Positions 7,405 to 15,601 of a DNA stretch of 42,207 nt are shown piece after piece. Location: assembly GCA_016716135.1 (NCBI GenBank), contig JADJWX010000026.1, positions 1 through 42,207 on the forward strand. Direction: 5' to 3'. Each line of letters starts with the position of its first letter. The stretch's first letter is position 1. The translations under genes were made by a program, and so were the position numbers. The stretch is from Lewinellaceae bacterium (GTDB lineage Bacteria > Bacteroidota > Bacteroidia > Chitinophagales > Saprospiraceae). The notes under the pieces are model-generated. The model did no database searches. It was given only the letters and a program-made list of their open reading frames with translations, and was not told the DNA's origin.

Positions 7405-8958
7405 ATGCAAAATGCCCAAATAATTTACCTGCAAACTATCGAGGGGTTGCTGGAAGAAAACGAAGTGGACAAAGCCCTCGACGCGCTGTTGGACCTGGAT
7501 AAACAAACACAGGCCGGCATCCGGCAGGACATCATCATGCAGTCCGGCAATTTCAAGGAAGCCAACAAGATGTTCCAGCGGGGCATGATCAGTTTTGAGG
7601 AGTTCTCACGCATTTCTGCCCGCACACGGTTTGGCTTGCTGGAACTGATGAAAGAAGTGCCCAAACGCATCCAGCGCGACGCAAAGATTCGAAGCCTCAA
7701 CACCTTTCAGTTTCAGGTGCCGGATGAAGCCCGCCTTGAAAAAATCATTGGCCCGCAAAGCAATTTGCTCAAAATCAACTGGCTGGAAAAAGCGCTGCAA
7801 GCGTCCAAAGCCGTTTGCCGGGTGGTATGCTCCGATGGCGAACTGGGTACCGGATTTCTGACAAAAGAGGGCTACCTGTTCACCAACAACCACGTCATCC
7901 CTTCCGCAGAAGTTGCCAAAGATGCCCGCATTGAATTCAACTATGAACTCGATGCCAACGGCGCCACCAAAACCCGGAATGCCTACCGGCTCGACCCCAA
8001 CGATTTTGCCACCAGCACACCCGACCAATTCGACTTTAGCCGGATCAAAATTATCGACAACCCCGATTCGCCCTTGAGCCAGTGGGGCTACGTGGAGTTT
8101 GATCCCAGCGCTATCCCGACAGTTGGCGAGCCGGTGACAATTATTCAGCACCCGAAAGGCCAGGACAAACAAATTGCCCTGAATGCCAACGAGGTGCTCG
8201 GCGTCTGGAACCAACACGTGTACTACACCACCGATACCGAGCCCGGCAGTAGCGGCTCACCGGTTTTTAACAAAGACTGGAAAGTGGTCGCCATTCACCA
8301 CGCCGGGAAAACGGATGCCGAGGGCGGTTTGCAAATTAATGCGCGAGGCGACCGGCGCGGCGCCAACCGGGGTGTGCTTTTCGAACAGATTTTTCAAGTA
8401 CTGAAAAATGGCGGCGCACCAACAACTTCGAGCCACAGCCCTTCCGCAGGCAACGAATCGGTCAAACCGGCAGAGCCCATACCTGCGCCCTCCCAGACGC
8501 CGGCGGTGGCGCCACCGACAACCGCCAACAATGCTACCCCCAAATTTGTCGTAGTGTACGACGCCCAGGACACTCCCCATTGCGAGACGCTCAAGCGGCA
8601 TTTATTTATCCTGAAAGCAACTAAAAAAATTGAACTGTACAATGTGCACGAGGCCCAGGTAGGTGCGGACATTGCAGGCCAGGCAAAAGCCAAGATCGCT
8701 GAAGCCGATTATGTCCTTGTCCTGATCACACCGAATTTGTTCAACACCGAAACCTGGTTCCATCTGATCCTGGAGGCGATGGAAGGTGGGAAGCGCATTA
8801 TTCCGATTTTTATTGAAAAACTGGACATCGACGGAACCGGACTGGAAAAACTGCGGGCGCTACCCACGATGAACCGCACGGTTTCGGATTTCCCGAATTC
8901 GGATGCTGCGTATGCGGATATTGTAACGGAAATTAAAAAACTGGTTCCGAAAGCCTGA
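7405..8958 (+). CDS. EAD11-like / trypsin-like protease / TIR-like effector protein
   Basis: 517 residues from the ATG at 7405; a TTG 36 bases upstream in frame is less likely. Residues 1-85 form a small helical domain (IEGLLEENEVDKALDAL, QSGNFKEANKMFQRGMIS, ARTRFGLLELM) resembling effector-associated domain EAD11. Residues 125-335 are a trypsin-like protease with His163 (FTNNHVI), Asp210 (DQFDFSRI) and Ser283 (PGSSGSP). A Pro/Ser/Thr/Ala-rich linker (about 336-378) leads to a TIR-like domain at 379-515 (KFVVVYDAQDT, IAEADYVLVLITP, GGKRIIPIFI). No signal peptide, so cytoplasmic. EAD domains are known as homotypic adaptors linking sensors to effectors in bacterial conflict systems; protease plus TIR would be two effector or signalling modules in one chain. 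No NTPase sensor is nearby. Domain calls are by eye; EAD11 is the least certain. Confidence 0.8.
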   Translation: MQNAQIIYLQTIEGLLEENEVDKALDALLDLDKQTQAGIRQDIIMQSGNFKEANKMFQRGMISFEEFSRISARTRFGLLELMKEVPKRIQRDAKIRSLNTFQFQVPDEARLEKIIGPQSNLLKINWLEKALQASKAVCRVVCSDGELGTGFLTKEGYLFTNNHVIPSAEVAKDARIEFNYELDANGATKTRNAYRLDPNDFATSTPDQFDFSRIKIIDNPDSPLSQWGYVEFDPSAIPTVGEPVTIIQHPKGQDKQIALNANEVLGVWNQHVYYTTDTEPGSSGSPVFNKDWKVVAIHHAGKTDAEGGLQINARGDRRGANRGVLFEQIFQVLKNGGAPTTSSHSPSAGNESVKPAEPIPAPSQTPAVAPPTTANNATPKFVVVYDAQDTPHCETLKRHLFILKATKKIELYNVHEAQVGADIAGQAKAKIAEADYVLVLITPNLFNTETWFHLILEAMEGGKRIIPIFIEKLDIDGTGLEKLRALPTMNRTVSDFPNSDAAYADIVTEIKKLVPKA

Positions 8959-9003
8959 ACCAAAGATGTCGACAAGGTTGGAGTTTTGTGATAAAAAACA
9001 GCC

Positions 9004-9482
9004 TCAAGCTTCGAGTTTTCGCGCTTTTTCCAACACCTGGTCCTCCAACTTTTTTTTATACGCTGCTACCCGATCCAAAACTTCCGGATCACCTGTCCCG
9101 AGTATTTGCGCAGCCAGAATTCCGGCATTTCGTGCTGCATTGAGCGCCACGGTGGCAACCGGAACCCCCTCTGGCATTTGTAAAATGGACAAAATACTAT
9201 CCCAGCCATCTATCGAATTGGACGATTTTACCGGAACACCGATTACAGGCAACGGCGTAATCGCCGCCACCATACCCGGCAAATGTGCGGCGCCCCCGGC
9301 TCCCGCAATAATCACCCGGAACCCTTTTCGCGCGCAGTTTTTGCAAAATGAAACATCCGCTCCGGCGTTCGGTGCGCGGAAACTATGGTCATCTCAAACG
9401 GCACCTTCAATTCGGTCAGGATATCGGCGGCTTTTTGCATGACCGGCAGGTCTGAATCGGAACCCATGATAATTGCAATCAT
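9004..9482 (-). CDS. purE: N5-carboxyaminoimidazole ribonucleotide mutase PurE, frameshifted near 9322
   Basis: Converts N5-CAIR to CAIR in purine synthesis. On the minus strand the ATG at 9482 begins MIAIIMGSDSDLPVMQKAAD and runs through the signature SAHRTPERM to AREKG, then hits a TGA. The next frame resumes at once with FRVIIAGAGGAAHLPGM and continues to the stop at 9004. Adding one G to the GGG run (AAG GGG TTC CGG) restores the frame, so the gene is a complete PurE of about 159 residues with one missing base. Both halves carry the conserved active-site segments unchanged. It follows purK by 27 bases, as in a purKE operon. Confidence 0.9.
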
Positions 9483-9509
9483 CGCGCGTTTTGATTTTAT
9501 TGAATTGAC

Positions 9510-10662
9510 TCATGCAATGGAAACGACTTTCAGCGTTTCCTTAACTTTTTTTGCTGTGACAAGGGCTTCTTCGAGCGTGGAGGCCGTCACAGTCACGTGG
9601 CCCATTTTACGGAACGGTGAAGTTAAGGCTTTACCGTACAAATGCACGTGCACGCCGGGCATTGCCAGGCATTCCGCCACACCTTCATACTGCACGGGGC
9701 CCTTGTGTCCGGGTTCGCCGAGCAAATTGACCATGACGGCCGGGATGTTTTGCGCTGTTTCGCCAAGGGGCAGATCACAAATTGCGCGCAGGTGTTGCTG
9801 AAACTGACTGGTCCTGGCGCTGTCGATGGTGTGATGGCCGCTATTGTGCGGGCGGGGTGCTACTTCGTTGACGAGCAATTCACCTTCTATCGTTAAAAAA
9901 AGTTCAACAGCCAGCAAACCACATATGTCGAACGCCCGGATAACGTTCGGCAAGTGCCTCTGCCTGCGCTGCTACCAACGGCTTGATGCGTGCCGGACAA
10001 AGTAAAAACTCGACGAGGTTGGCCTCCGGGTGCACATCCATTTCGACCGCAGGGAAAACACGTACCTCGTCGGATGCATTTCGGGCAGCGATTACCGCCA
10101 GTTCCGTTTGGATCGGAGCGAGCGCTTCCGCGAGGCAAGGGCCTTTCAGGAGTTTGGTTTTTAAATCGGCATCTGTACGCAAAACGGCCACGCCGCGCCC
10201 GTCATAACCGGCAGTGCGCGTTTTTTGTACAATGGGCAAATGCAGCGTATTTTTTTCAATCGCTTCGAGCAGTGCATGTTCGTCTTTAAACAAGTGAAAT
10301 TCCGGGGTTGGAATAGCATGTTTTTGGTAGAATTCTTTTTGAAGCCCTTTGTCTTTAATAATGTCCAAAGCAGCCGGTGCGGGATGAATAATTTTACCGT
10401 CCTGCTCCAGTTTGTGCAGGGCCGCAGTATTAACGTGTTCGATTTCAATGGTTAACACGTCTTTGTCTTGCCCGAAAGCCAACACATCTTCGTAGTTATT
10501 AAAGTTGCCGCTGGTAAACTCGGCAGAAAATGGGCCCGCCGGGAAATCGGGTGATGCATCGAGCACGCACATTTTGAAATCCCAGGGTGCAGCAGCCAGG
10601 CAGAGCATTTTGCCCAATTGGCCGCCACCGAGTATACCTATTTTTTTGGTCGTATCGAACAT
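9510..10662 (-). CDS. purK: N5-carboxyaminoimidazole ribonucleotide synthase PurK, frameshifted near 9945
   Basis: ATP-grasp enzyme that makes N5-CAIR from AIR and bicarbonate, feeding PurE. The first frame starts at ATG 10662 with MFDTTKKIGILGGGQLGKML and includes KTRTAGYDGRGV and the EVRVFPAVE segment. It leaves frame after AEALAER. The other frame resumes with VIRAFDICGLLAVELF and contains the metal-binding NEVAPRPHNSGHHTID segment, ending at 9510. The step equals one extra base or two missing ones in CCGAACGTTATC; I cannot tell which. The total of about 383 residues is normal for PurK. It lies 11 bases downstream of prmC and 27 upstream of purE. Confidence 0.9.
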
Positions 10663-10673
10663 GGTTCTGAGTA

Positions 10674-11549
10674 TCAGGTTGGTTGTTGTGCGCGCGAAGG
10701 CCGGGCCATAAGCATACGGTCGGCGCCGGATAGATCGCTGCGAAGTTCAATTGTGAAGCCCATCCGGCCAAGCATATCGGCTACATCCTTTGCATTAAAT
10801 TCGTTCGTTTCAAAAAACAGCGCGCCGGCGGGGTTTAATTTTTGCAAGGCAAAACGCCCGATTTCCCGGTAGAACAGCAGCGGATCGGAATCCTCAACAA
10901 ACAGCGCCATGGCAGGCTCGTGCGCGAGAACATGTTCGGGCATTATTTTTTTTTCTGAAAACGGGATATACGGCGGGTTGGCGATGATAAGGTCCAAACG
11001 CTGAAAAATTGGCCAAACTGCGGGTTCGGTTATATCGGCGCAAACAAAATTCCAGGATGCTTTCCCAAGCAATTTTTCAGCATTTTCATTGGCAACAGCC
11101 AACGCGGCAGGGCTTTTTTCGAGGCCGTGCAGGTGCATTGCGCGGAATTTTGCTTTTAACGAAACCCCTATACAACCGCTCCCCAGGCCTATGTCTAAAA
11201 CTGCCGGAGTTTGTATTTCGCAATGTTTCAGCCAATCCAACGCCCAGGCAACGAGTTCTTCGGTTTCCTGGCGCGGGATGAGCACTGCCGGGCCGACCTT
11301 GAATTTCAAGCCAAAAAAATCCGCCTGGCCGAGCACGTATTGCAGGGGTTCGCCGGAAATCAAGCGATCCCGGATTTCGAGATAGCGTTTTTCCTGGTTT
11401 GCATCCAACCGGAGGGCTACCGGATTTTTCGTTTGAAAAACATCTTCGAAAACAATGCGGGCAATGCTGCGGGCTTCACCGGCGCCATAACGCGGGGTGA
11501 GGTCGGCAATCAATTGTTCGTATGTATTCCCAACTGGAGTTGGTTTCAT
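10674..11549 (-). CDS. prmC: Peptide chain release factor N5-glutamine methyltransferase
   Basis: 291 residues. PrmC (HemK) methylates the GGQ glutamine of release factors RF1 and RF2 using SAM. The SAM-binding loop is VLDIGLGSGCIGVSL (about 117-131) and the catalytic/substrate motif NPPYIP is at 191-196; the usual RPETEE is RQETEE here (93-98). An N-terminal helical domain precedes these, as in the family. I chose ATG 11549, four bases after the histidine kinase stop, over the TTG at 11564, which would overlap that gene. The spacing suggests a histidine kinase-prmC-purK-purE transcription unit. Confidence 0.9.
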   Translation of the reverse strand: MKPTPVGNTYEQLIADLTPRYGAGEARSIARIVFEDVFQTKNPVALRLDANQEKRYLEIRDRLISGEPLQYVLGQADFFGLKFKVGPAVLIPRQETEELVAWALDWLKHCEIQTPAVLDIGLGSGCIGVSLKAKFRAMHLHGLEKSPAALAVANENAEKLLGKASWNFVCADITEPAVWPIFQRLDLIIANPPYIPFSEKKIMPEHVLAHEPAMALFVEDSDPLLFYREIGRFALQKLNPAGALFFETNEFNAKDVADMLGRMGFTIELRSDLSGADRMLMARPSRAQQPT

Positions 11550-11553
11550 TTTT

Positions 11554-12543
11554 TCAAATCTCAACGGTAAAAATCGTTCCGGTGGGCCGGTTGTCGGTTA
11601 TGGATATACTCCCCTGGTGTGCTTCCACAACTTGTTTAACGATATAAAGTCCCAGTCCGGTGCCGGTGGTTTGACGGGTTTCCTCGTTACCGATCCTGTA
11701 AAATTTTTCAAAGACCGCTGTTTTTTCACTGTTTGGTATCCCTATGCCCTCGTCAGAAACTACCAGGTGTGTTTTGCCTTGCACTTGACGCACACGAAGC
11801 AACACGGTTGTGCGTTCAGGGGCATATTTGACTGCATTTTCAAGCAGATTTTGCACTACGGCCGTCATTCCGGATTTGTCTGCCAGAATGGACGCATATT
11901 CGGTTGGAATATCAATTTGGATATTGGATTTTGGGAAACGAGTTTTCAGGTTGAGCATACAATCCCGGGCGATTTGCAACAAATCCACCGGTTCGGGATG
12001 CGGGCTCCAGTTGTCTTCCAAACGGGCTGCCAGCAGGAGATCTTCCACCAAATTTTGCAGGCGGGCAGCATCACGCAAGCCATTGGTGCAGAGCGTTTCC
12101 AACTGGTCGCGATTGAGTGTGCGGCGGCTGAGTGTTTCCATGGTCAGCCGGAGCGAGGCGATTGGCGACTTCAATTCGTGTGTAATGCTTAACAGGAAAT
12201 TACGGCGTTGCCGGGCAAGTACGACTTCGCGTTTGGCGGCGCGATTTATCACATACAAACCAAAACCCAGGCAAAGGGTAAAAAAAATGCCTTCGGCAAG
12301 GATCATCCGCTGGTGTTTTTGCCGGCGTTGAACCAATTGCTTGTACTCTGCGGTTGCCCTGAGTTCTGTGAGGTTTATTCCGCGATTCGGGCCGCCATAT
12401 TTTCGTTCCAACAACTCCTCGGCCAGCGTAAAAACCCGATCGTTTTCCCGCCATAATTGAACTGCCCACCAGCCAAAAGCAAATACCATATACACCAGTA
12501 CGACCGTGGTAAGTCCCCGAAGTGAAATTTTGTTGGTCAACAT
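11554..12543 (-). CDS. Sensor histidine kinase
   Basis: 329 residues. A first membrane helix spans about 10-30 and a second about 82-100, enclosing a short 50-residue periplasmic segment. The HisKA dimerisation domain carries the phosphoacceptor His122 in SITHELKSPIASL. The HATPase domain has N box NLLENAVKYAP, G1 DEGIGIP, F box FEKFYRIGNE and G2 GTGLGLYIVKQVV. All catalytic boxes look intact. No HAMP domain and no response regulator are present nearby, so its partner must be encoded elsewhere. The tiny periplasmic loop suggests that it senses the membrane or a partner protein and not a soluble ligand. Confidence 0.92.
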   Translation of the reverse strand: MLTNKISLRGLTTVVLVYMVFAFGWWAVQLWRENDRVFTLAEELLERKYGGPNRGINLTELRATAEYKQLVQRRQKHQRMILAEGIFFTLCLGFGLYVINRAAKREVVLARQRRNFLLSITHELKSPIASLRLTMETLSRRTLNRDQLETLCTNGLRDAARLQNLVEDLLLAARLEDNWSPHPEPVDLLQIARDCMLNLKTRFPKSNIQIDIPTEYASILADKSGMTAVVQNLLENAVKYAPERTTVLLRVRQVQGKTHLVVSDEGIGIPNSEKTAVFEKFYRIGNEETRQTTGTGLGLYIVKQVVEAHQGSISITDNRPTGTIFTVEI

Positions 12544-12570
12544 AATTGCTGTGCCTTACTTCAGTAGTAT

Positions 12571-13215
12571 TCACCGCTTGAACACTGCCTGCAAATTCCA
12601 AAAAAACAACAGCCCTGCGAGGCCCAACCAAATGTACATCCAAATTTGTGATGGAAAAATGCCTACGACCTGTTCATACATTACCAGGTCGCTCGTTGGT
12701 CCCACATCAAAATCCTGGATAATATACAACACCGCCGCCAGGCCTAAAAACATCAGCACATCCTGGTCCCAGGTCGTACGCAGGGCAATAAAACCGAGCA
12801 AAAATCCAAAGCCCAATAAAAGCGCCGTACTACTCAGCGACTCGAACCAAAACAAGGCTGAAATGCACATTAAGCCGCCCAAAACGAGTAAGGTATGGTG
12901 TGTAAGTTGGCGGTGCCGTGCGCCAATGTGAAACAATAAATTGCCCAAAACGGCACTTCCCAGGTAACCGCCCATTAACACTACGGCCTGGCTGCCGCCC
13001 CGGGTGACGGTGTATCCGCTGCCGTCGGCATTTATTTGCAGGCTCACCACACTACCGCCTGTTATGAGAGCGCCCATGGCGTGGCCAAACTCATGCAGAA
13101 AAGTAACCAATAAAGTAACCGGATAGAGTACCAACTGGCCGAAGGAGCCTCCAAAAAACTTAAGCATGCCATAAACCAGAAGGAAAGCAAATACGCGGTA
13201 GTGCAGGTTTCGCAT
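12571..13215 (-). CDS. M50-type (site-2 protease-like) membrane metallopeptidase
   Basis: 214 residues, almost entirely hydrophobic. HEFGH at 41-45, inside a membrane helix, is the zinc-binding HExxH of the M50 family. After it come several further helices and a C-terminal ...WLGLAGLLFFW helix. It is close to the M50B-like proteins that are widespread in bacteria, with no PDZ domain. A third zinc ligand is not obvious (DFDVGPTSD near 167-175 is a candidate), so activity is not certain. The ATG at 13215 (MRNLHYRVFAF) was chosen over an upstream non-ATG start because the latter would run into the large hairpin at 13248-13294. Confidence 0.8.
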   Translation of the reverse strand: MRNLHYRVFAFLLVYGMLKFFGGSFGQLVLYPVTLLVTFLHEFGHAMGALITGGSVVSLQINADGSGYTVTRGGSQAVVLMGGYLGSAVLGNLLFHIGARHRQLTHHTLLVLGGLMCISALFWFESLSSTALLLGFGFLLGFIALRTTWDQDVLMFLGLAAVLYIIQDFDVGPTSDLVMYEQVVGIFPSQIWMYIWLGLAGLLFFWNLQAVFKR

Positions 13216-13247
13216 GATAAGATGAGTGGTGTAGGCAGGTCGGAGTT

Positions 13248-13294
13248 TATGGCAGGAGGCGGTTTTAATGTTAAACCAACCGCCTCCTGCCATA
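13248..13294 (-). terminator. Long hairpin downstream of the FKBP gene
   Basis: A perfect 17-base-pair stem: 13248-13264 (TATGGCAGGAGGCGGTT) pairs with 13278-13294, with a 13-base loop. It begins 4 bases after the stop of the minus-strand isomerase gene and ends 32 bases before the protease start. Neither strand has a U-tract after the stem. It may therefore act as a factor-assisted terminator or an mRNA 3'-end stabiliser. Confidence 0.55.
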
Positions 13295-13298
13295 GGGA

Positions 13299-13994
13299 TT
13301 AATCTTCCGGATTAATATCAAAAAGTTCCACCTCAAAAACCAACACAGATCCTGGCGGGATTTTGGGCGACGGGCTGTTGTCGCCGTATGCCAGATCGGC
13401 CGGAATATAGAACTTGAATTTATCGCCGACTTTCATCAACTGAAGGCCTTCCGTCCATCCTTTGATGACCTGGTTAAGACCAAAGGTGATAGGTTCTCCC
13501 CGCTCAACGCTGCTGTCGAAAACACCGCCGTCGATGGTCGTGCCATGGTAATGTACGCGTACCCGGTCGGTAGCGGAAGGCGATGCCGTTCCGGCGCCTT
13601 TGCTCAGTACTTCGTATTGCAGGCCGCTGCCGGTCGTCATAATTTCCTTGCGTTTCTTGTTTTCAGTCAGAAATTTTTCACCGGCGACCTTATTCTGTTG
13701 TGCCTGGGCTTTGTTTTTCTCTTCTGCCTTTGCCTGTGCAGCCGTATTGAAGGTAGTAAAACATTGGGTAGCGGTCTGCTGGTCCAATGCCATATCTTCA
13801 TTTTTCAACGCGGCGCTCATGGCGGTCATAATCAGGTCTATATTGAGCCCCTCCGGCAATTGGCGCTGGAGGTTTTTACCAACCAGTACGCCAAAAGCAT
13901 AACTGGCACTGTCCTGCATTGTTTCAAGTTTTGTTTGGGCTTGCAGGCCAAGGCTGACCAGTACAGCCACAAAAAACAAAATCGTTTTTTTCAT
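13299..13994 (-). CDS. FKBP-type peptidyl-prolyl cis-trans isomerase (Mip/FkpA-like)
   Basis: 231 residues. A signal peptide occupies residues 1-19 (MKKTILFFVAVLVSLGLQA), so the protein is exported. A helical dimerisation segment rich in Ala, Gln and Lys (about 25-115) precedes the FKBP domain (about 120-228) with VRVHYHGTTIDGGVFDSS, QVIKGWTEGLQLMKVGDK, YGDNSPSPKIPPGSVLVFEVEL. This is the layout of Mip, FkpA and FklB chaperone-isomerases, which fold envelope proteins. The gene appears to be monocistronic, closed by the hairpin at 13248-13294. Confidence 0.92.
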   Translation of the reverse strand: MKKTILFFVAVLVSLGLQAQTKLETMQDSASYAFGVLVGKNLQRQLPEGLNIDLIMTAMSAALKNEDMALDQQTATQCFTTFNTAAQAKAEEKNKAQAQQNKVAGEKFLTENKKRKEIMTTGSGLQYEVLSKGAGTASPSATDRVRVHYHGTTIDGGVFDSSVERGEPITFGLNQVIKGWTEGLQLMKVGDKFKFYIPADLAYGDNSPSPKIPPGSVLVFEVELFDINPED

Positions 13995-14057
13995 GTCAAT
14001 CTATGATATTGATTGTGAGATAAATGTGTTTAAAAGAGTTGCGAAAAAACGTGTGAT

Positions 14058-15458
14058 TTACGCTTTTTTGCTTTTTTTCATTGCTGCATAATATTGGTAG
14101 AAATACGGTATAGTCTCAATGCCTTTGTAAAAATTGAACAAGCCGTAGTGCTCGTTGGGCGAGTGAATATCGTCGGAATCGAGGCCAAATCCCATAAGCA
14201 CCGAACGCGCATCCAGCACCTGGTCAAACATGGCGACAATCGGAATACTGCCTCCACCCCGCTGGGGAAGCGGCTTTTTGCCAAATGCATTTTCCATCGC
14301 TTTTTCTGCTGCCTTGTATTCGACCGAATTGGTCGGGATCACCACGGGGTGGCCGCCATGCAGCGCTGTTACTTTAACAGTGACGGATTTAGGCGCCAGT
14401 GATTCGAAGTGTTTTTGGAATTGTTTTTCTATTTTTTTCGGATCCTGATGAGCAACCAGGCGCATGGAGATTTTGGCAAATGCTTTAGACGGCAATACCG
14501 TTTTGGCGCCTTCCCCGGTGTATCCACCCCAAATGCCGTTCAAATCAAGGGTTGGACGAATACCGGTCCTTTCGATAGTGGTATAGCCGTCTTCGCCCAT
14601 TAACCCGTTTACACCCAGGTCTTTTTTGTATGTTTTTTCATCAAATGGCGCTTCATTAAGACGTTTTCGTTCCTTTTTGCTCAGCGTTTCGACATCATCG
14701 TAAAACCCTTTGACCGTAACCCGTTTTTTCTTGTCGTGCAAGGACGCAACCATGTCGCACAAGACATTGATTGGATTGGCTACTGCACCGCCGTAGACGC
14801 CGGAATGCAAATCCTTATTTGGCCCGGTAACTTCCACCTGCAAATATGCAAGCCCCCGGAGCCCAACGGTAAGGCTTGGGGTATCATTGGAAATGATGCT
14901 GGTATCGGATATCAGGACTACATCGCATGCCAGTTTTTTCTTATTTGCCTTGCAAAATTGTTCCAGGTGCTTGGACCCAACTTCTTCCTCGCCCTCGATC
15001 ATAACTTTCACATTACAGGGCAAGGCATTGTTTGCCACCATGGCTTCCAACGCTTTGACATGCATAAAAAACTGCCCTTTGTCATCGCAAGAGCCGCGTG
15101 CGAAAATCGCCCCCTTTGGATGCAACTTGGTCTTTTTCACCACCGGTTCAAAGGGCGGATTTTTCCACAATTCCAGCGGATCCGGCGGTTGAACATCATA
15201 GTGCCCGTAAACCAGGACGGTGGGAGCATTCGGATCAACCATTTTTTCGCCATACACGATCGGATGGCCTGCTGTGGCCTGTACTTCAACTTTTTCAAGT
15301 CCGGCCTGGCGCAAATGTTTTGCAGTGGCTTCGGCCATTTTGGCCACATCATTTTTGTAAGCAGGGTCGGCGCTGATAGACGGAATCCGGAGCAGGTCAA
15401 GCAGTTCATCCAGGAAGCGCTTTTGGTTGGCATCCAGGTATTTTTTTACTTCTTTCAT
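14058..15458 (-). CDS. M20-family dipeptidase
   Basis: 466 residues of the dinuclear zinc M20 family, close in layout to carnosine dipeptidase (CNDP) enzymes. Visible residues: His86 and Asp88 in VYGHYDVQP, bridging Asp125 in RGSCDDKGQ, catalytic Glu158 with metal ligand Glu159 in EGEEEVGS, and the C-terminal His in SDDIHSPNEHY. A lid/dimerisation domain (about 200-350) sits between the halves. No signal peptide; a cytoplasmic enzyme that cleaves dipeptides. Full length, no anomalies. Confidence 0.92.
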   Translation of the reverse strand: MKEVKKYLDANQKRFLDELLDLLRIPSISADPAYKNDVAKMAEATAKHLRQAGLEKVEVQATAGHPIVYGEKMVDPNAPTVLVYGHYDVQPPDPLELWKNPPFEPVVKKTKLHPKGAIFARGSCDDKGQFFMHVKALEAMVANNALPCNVKVMIEGEEEVGSKHLEQFCKANKKKLACDVVLISDTSIISNDTPSLTVGLRGLAYLQVEVTGPNKDLHSGVYGGAVANPINVLCDMVASLHDKKKRVTVKGFYDDVETLSKKERKRLNEAPFDEKTYKKDLGVNGLMGEDGYTTIERTGIRPTLDLNGIWGGYTGEGAKTVLPSKAFAKISMRLVAHQDPKKIEKQFQKHFESLAPKSVTVKVTALHGGHPVVIPTNSVEYKAAEKAMENAFGKKPLPQRGGGSIPIVAMFDQVLDARSVLMGFGLDSDDIHSPNEHYGLFNFYKGIETIPYFYQYYAAMKKSKKA

Positions 15459-15601
15459 AAAAAAAGTGGTAGGGTTGCGCCCGAAAGCACGGCTACTTTG
15501 GGCAAGATTTTAATTAAGAGCGGGCAAAGTTCAGTGTTTATTTGGGAAATCAGCTGAACCTGAAACCAAGTTTTACTCAAAAATGGCTCAAACAGTGGGA
15601 A

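Noticed and set aside
7405..8958. A full defence island around the EAD/protease/TIR gene
   Set aside because: Neighbours are a redox operon and purine genes; no NTPase sensor, nuclease, CRISPR array or integrase is nearby.
14736..15557. Long plus-strand ORF of 273 codons
   Set aside because: It is entirely antisense to the M20 dipeptidase, which has all family motifs; the translation has no recognisable features.
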